A stretch of DNA of 64,000 nt from UBA969 sp041694635 (GTDB taxonomy: Bacteria; Planctomycetota; Planctomycetia; Gemmatales; Gemmataceae), in contig JBDNHI010000016.1 of the NCBI GenBank assembly GCA_041694635.1, positions 97,378 to 161,377 of the forward strand, given 5' to 3'. The position numbers were made by a program, and so were the translations under genes. The notes under the pieces are model-generated. The model searched no databases. It worked only from the letters and a program-made list of their open reading frames with translations, and was not told where the DNA came from. This document shows positions 61,868 through 64,000 of the stretch, piece after piece (position 1 is the first letter of the stretch; each line of letters starts with the position of its first letter).

Positions 61868-62620
61868 TTACCGATGGGGCCTTGAGGCAATGCCCTCTTG
61901 GATAGCGGCTTTCATTTCTTTGACAGCGCGTTCAAAGCCGACCAAAACAGCGCGGGAAATAATGCTGTGGCCAATGTTGAGTTCTTCAACGCCTAAAATT
62001 GCCGCAACCTCTTGCACATTATGGTAGTTAAGTCCGTGGCCCATATGCACACGCAGGCCCAATTCTCGGGCCATTCGGGTCGCTTCTCGCAACTCATCCA
62101 ACTGCATATCAATTTCTACTTGGGTTTTTGCTTCCGAATACCTTGCGGTTTGTATTTCGATTGCATTTGCGCCCAAGGTTTTTGCAGTTTCTATCTGCCT
62201 AAAATCCGGGTCAATAAATAACGAAACGATAATTCCAGACCCTTTTAGCTTTTTCATTATCTTTTCAACTTGTGCTTGGTTGGCAACTAGGTCTAGCCCA
62301 CCCTCGGTCGTAAGTTCCTGCCTTTTTTCAGGCACAAGGGTAACTTCATTGGGTTTATGAAGAAGCGCCAGTTCTGCAATCGATTCGCTTGCTGCCATTT
62401 CGAGGTTTAACCAGCGCACCACCGGGCAAAGCACGATCAAATCGCGGTCTTGAATATGCCTTCGATCTTCTCGTAGGTGAATGGTGATGCCATCTGCCCC
62501 AGCAAGTTCTGCAAGGATAGCAGCTGCAACAGGATCGGGATCATGGCCCAACCTAGCTTGCCTGAGGGTTGCAACATGGTCGATGTTAACGCCAAGTCGA
62601 ATAATGCGTGTGTCGTTCAT
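61868..62620 (-). CDS. pdxJ: Pyridoxine 5'-phosphate synthase
   Basis: A 250-residue TIM-barrel enzyme that condenses 1-deoxyxylulose-5-phosphate with 3-amino-2-oxopropyl phosphate to make pyridoxine 5'-phosphate. RLGVNIDHVATLRQAR, DPVAAAILAELAGADGITIHLREDRRHIQDRD, EVTLVPEKRQELTTEGG and HMGHGLNYHNV are diagnostic. Length is normal. It lies 114 bases before the PpiC-type gene and 35 bases after the coiled-coil membrane gene on the same strand. Confidence 0.96.
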   Translation of the reverse strand: MNDTRIIRLGVNIDHVATLRQARLGHDPDPVAAAILAELAGADGITIHLREDRRHIQDRDLIVLCPVVRWLNLEMAASESIAELALLHKPNEVTLVPEKRQELTTEGGLDLVANQAQVEKIMKKLKGSGIIVSLFIDPDFRQIETAKTLGANAIEIQTARYSEAKTQVEIDMQLDELREATRMARELGLRVHMGHGLNYHNVQEVAAILGVEELNIGHSIISRAVLVGFERAVKEMKAAIQEGIASRPHR

Positions 62621-62655
62621 AAGGTAAAAACCTTTCTAATAAAGTGAAAACCTTT

Positions 62656-63318
62656 TTAATCTGGGTCAAGCCTAAGGCTTTTAGGCAAGCCGGGTGCAAG
62701 CTGGCGATATCTGCGTGCTTCTGCAACCAATAATTTTATTAATAGATACCCTAAAGCAAGCAAAACCAAAATTTCAATCAACCCGCCTAAAACCGGGATG
62801 CTGGCAAAGGGCACCCAGTATTGCGAAAGCATCATGAGCAAAAAAATCCCTGCAGGAATTCCTTTATTCCAAAAACCCATTTTATACCGGGGGTCAAAAA
62901 ACATACAAGCCATCGCCCTTAATTCGGGCAACACCTCGCTAAAAAACCAGATCCCCGCCTTCAATGGATTTAACCCAGGCACCTCCACCACATCTTCAAC
63001 CTGACTTGGTGTAAGGATTTCCCCAACTGGGGTTTTTGTCGCATAAGCCTTGGCGCTGTTTTTATCAACAACTTCTAAAGTGGCGACACTTTGTACTTGT
63101 TGCTGTAACCGATTTTCCATTTGAGTTTGAAGCCGCTTGGCTAAGCGTTCTTCTAATAAGGATTGATCTTGCAGTGTTGCGAGGGAAACTTCAAGCCTGC
63201 GGATGCGCGCTTCTAGATCAGAAATAGTATCAGATGAAGCGGAGTTTTGTAGGGGTTTGAGGGTAACAGAATCTGCATCAGGTATAAAGTAACTACTGCT
63301 GGGGGAAGATTTTTCCAT
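62656..63318 (-). CDS. Coiled-coil membrane protein, unknown function
   Basis: A 220-residue protein: a Ser-rich start, a coiled coil (about 30-80; DLEARIRRLEVSLATLQDQ), a soluble middle with ILTPSQVEDVVEVPGLNP, and two membrane segments near the C-terminus (IPAGIFLLMMLSQYWVPFA and GLIEILVLLALGYLLIKLL) followed by a basic tail. No named domain. It lies directly upstream of pdxJ on the same strand; the two may be co-transcribed. Function not assigned. Confidence 0.65.
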   Translation of the reverse strand: MEKSSPSSSYFIPDADSVTLKPLQNSASSDTISDLEARIRRLEVSLATLQDQSLLEERLAKRLQTQMENRLQQQVQSVATLEVVDKNSAKAYATKTPVGEILTPSQVEDVVEVPGLNPLKAGIWFFSEVLPELRAMACMFFDPRYKMGFWNKGIPAGIFLLMMLSQYWVPFASIPVLGGLIEILVLLALGYLLIKLLVAEARRYRQLAPGLPKSLRLDPD

Positions 63319-63455
63319 TCGAACCTCGAGAAAGAACCTGCAACACTTTTACAAAGGGGAACTAGGCCGGGCAGTAAAAAAGTCGACTGAATTTGATAAC
63401 AGAAGCCCTATGTAGATTAGCGTGTAAAAAAGGTTAAGAGAAGTGGAATCGGAAT

Positions 63456-63492
63456 AAAAAAAGGCCCATAGGAACACCTATAGGCCTTTTTC
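63456..63492. terminator. Terminator after the HU gene
   Basis: Stem AAGGCCCATAGG (63461-63472) with CCTATAGGCCTT (63477-63488), one mismatch, 4-base loop, with A-runs before and T-runs after. It works for the minus-strand HU gene and may also stop plus-strand transcripts. Confidence 0.82.
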
Positions 63493-63510
63493 TAATTACG
63501 AAAAGCAGAA

Positions 63511-63828
63511 TTACTTGATCGCTTCTTTGAAAGCCTTCAGTGCATTTGCTCGAACGGTTTTAGAAGCTGGCTTAGCAGAGAACATCATCTTAGCGCCTGT
63601 GAAGGGGTTGGTACCTTCGCGAGCCTTGGTAGCAGGCTTGTTGCGGATTTTCAATTTAAGCAGGCCGGGAAGGGTAAAAACGCCAGGGCCTTTTTTGCCA
63701 AGTTGCTCAACGATATTCTCGTGCAGAGAATCAAGAACAGCGCCAACTTGTTTCTTTGTAAGTTCGGTACTTTCAGCGATGTTGCTGAGAAGTTGACTTT
63801 TGGTCATAGCCTTTTTCTTTTCGGACAT
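63511..63828 (-). CDS. HU family DNA-binding protein
   Basis: A 105-residue basic nucleoid protein: MTKSQLLSNIAESTELTKKQVGAVLDSLHENI, then GPGVFTLPGLLKLKIRNKPATKA, the beta-arm NPFTGAKMMFSAKPASKTVR and the final KAFKEAIK. The arm is close to HU of other bacteria, and an extra N-terminal SEKKKA precedes the fold. It should bend DNA and compact the chromosome. A strong AGGGAG lies 9 bases before the ATG, and a good promoter lies 60 bases upstream. Its own terminator follows, so it is monocistronic. Confidence 0.93.
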   Translation of the reverse strand: MSEKKKAMTKSQLLSNIAESTELTKKQVGAVLDSLHENIVEQLGKKGPGVFTLPGLLKLKIRNKPATKAREGTNPFTGAKMMFSAKPASKTVRANALKAFKEAIK

Positions 63829-63888
63829 TCAAAAAACTCCCTGTAAGACATGTAATAAAAAAAACAGGAGACAGATCCTGATGTAAAG

Positions 63889-63917
63889 AAGTTAGGGGGA
63901 AAAGGGTTTGATGTCAA
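63889..63917 (-). promoter_or_regulatory. Candidate sigma-70 promoter of the HU gene
   Basis: On the minus strand TTGACA (63912-63917), exactly 17 bases, TAACTT (63889-63894). The leader contains a short CAGGA/TCCTG hairpin (63865-63880) followed by eight T, resembling a weak attenuator. The last 80 bases of the window show no gene. Confidence 0.6.
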
Positions 63918-64000
63918 ATAGAAAAGGCTTATTTTTAAAGGGTTTTGTTAAAGTGTTATATCGTAAAGGCTTAAAAACAAGGGAAAATGGTGAATAGGGA

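Overview
The window is AT-rich, densely packed bacterial chromosome and almost certainly comes from a planctomycete. The markers are a DUF1549/DUF1553 cytochrome-like protein, a DUF1080 (3-keto-disaccharide hydrolase) protein, a PmoA-like DUF6807 protein, a cupredoxin/carboxypeptidase-regulatory secreted protein, a zinc ribbon with a terminal FCFFDG motif, and lipid A/Kdo genes (lpxB, kdsB) beside many secreted oxidoreductases. I cannot place it to family. No rRNA, tRNA, CRISPR array or prophage was recognised.

Layout. 1-4572 (minus): obgE, coaX, a short mnmE, an FAH-family hydrolase and a truncated sugar-isomerase-like gene, preceded by an undecaprenyl-phosphate sugar transferase (4657-6051). 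6195-7656: ferredoxin fdxA behind a perfect Fur-like palindrome, then hemH. 7913-11220: a DUF1028 protein, a small protein, lpxB and an outer-membrane barrel protein. 11604-16260: a beta-propeller/di-haem protein, an inositol-phosphatase-family enzyme, mtnA and a secreted cupredoxin-like protein. 16319-22208: pyrG and kdsB (minus), then bshB1, a small protein, a Xer recombinase and a thioredoxin/TPR protein (plus). 22212-28862 (minus): cysQ-like, DUF6807, amidohydrolase, purH, tilS, trpC. 28920-38529: CPBP protease, ygfZ-like, LarA-like, coiled-coil protein, M28-PDZ peptidase, APC permease, M20 peptidase. 38679-40628: btaA-btaB, which predict betaine lipid synthesis. 40629-44521: DUF952, TPR lipoprotein, alpha/beta hydrolase, gluQRS and a sugar epimerase. 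44775-47720: a complete feo operon (two feoA genes, feoB, a Cys-rich tail gene) behind a palindromic operator. 47833-53472: an IrrE-like protein, a DUF1080 protein, and a zinc-ribbon membrane protein paired with an FHA membrane protein. 53516-54075: a REP/BIME-like repeat array, followed by an ECF sigma factor, an M42 peptidase, a DUF1549 protein and a nagA-like gene. 59771-60716: a second repeat cluster enclosing a REP-associated (Y1, HUH) transposase. 60755-63828 (minus): a PpiC-type isomerase, pdxJ, a coiled-coil membrane protein and an HU protein.

How parts work together. Two iron-linked units (fdxA-hemH and feo) carry palindromes over or beside their predicted promoters, which suggests Fur-type control. 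lpxB, kdsB, pyrG (which makes CTP for KdsB), the sugar transferase and the epimerase fit a Gram-negative envelope with lipopolysaccharide and exopolysaccharide. btaAB adds a phosphorus-free membrane lipid. The most distinctive feature is the family of paired inverted hairpins, found as a roughly 200-bp-period array and as direct repeats flanking the RAYT-type transposase; the two hairpin types differ by a compensatory base-pair change.
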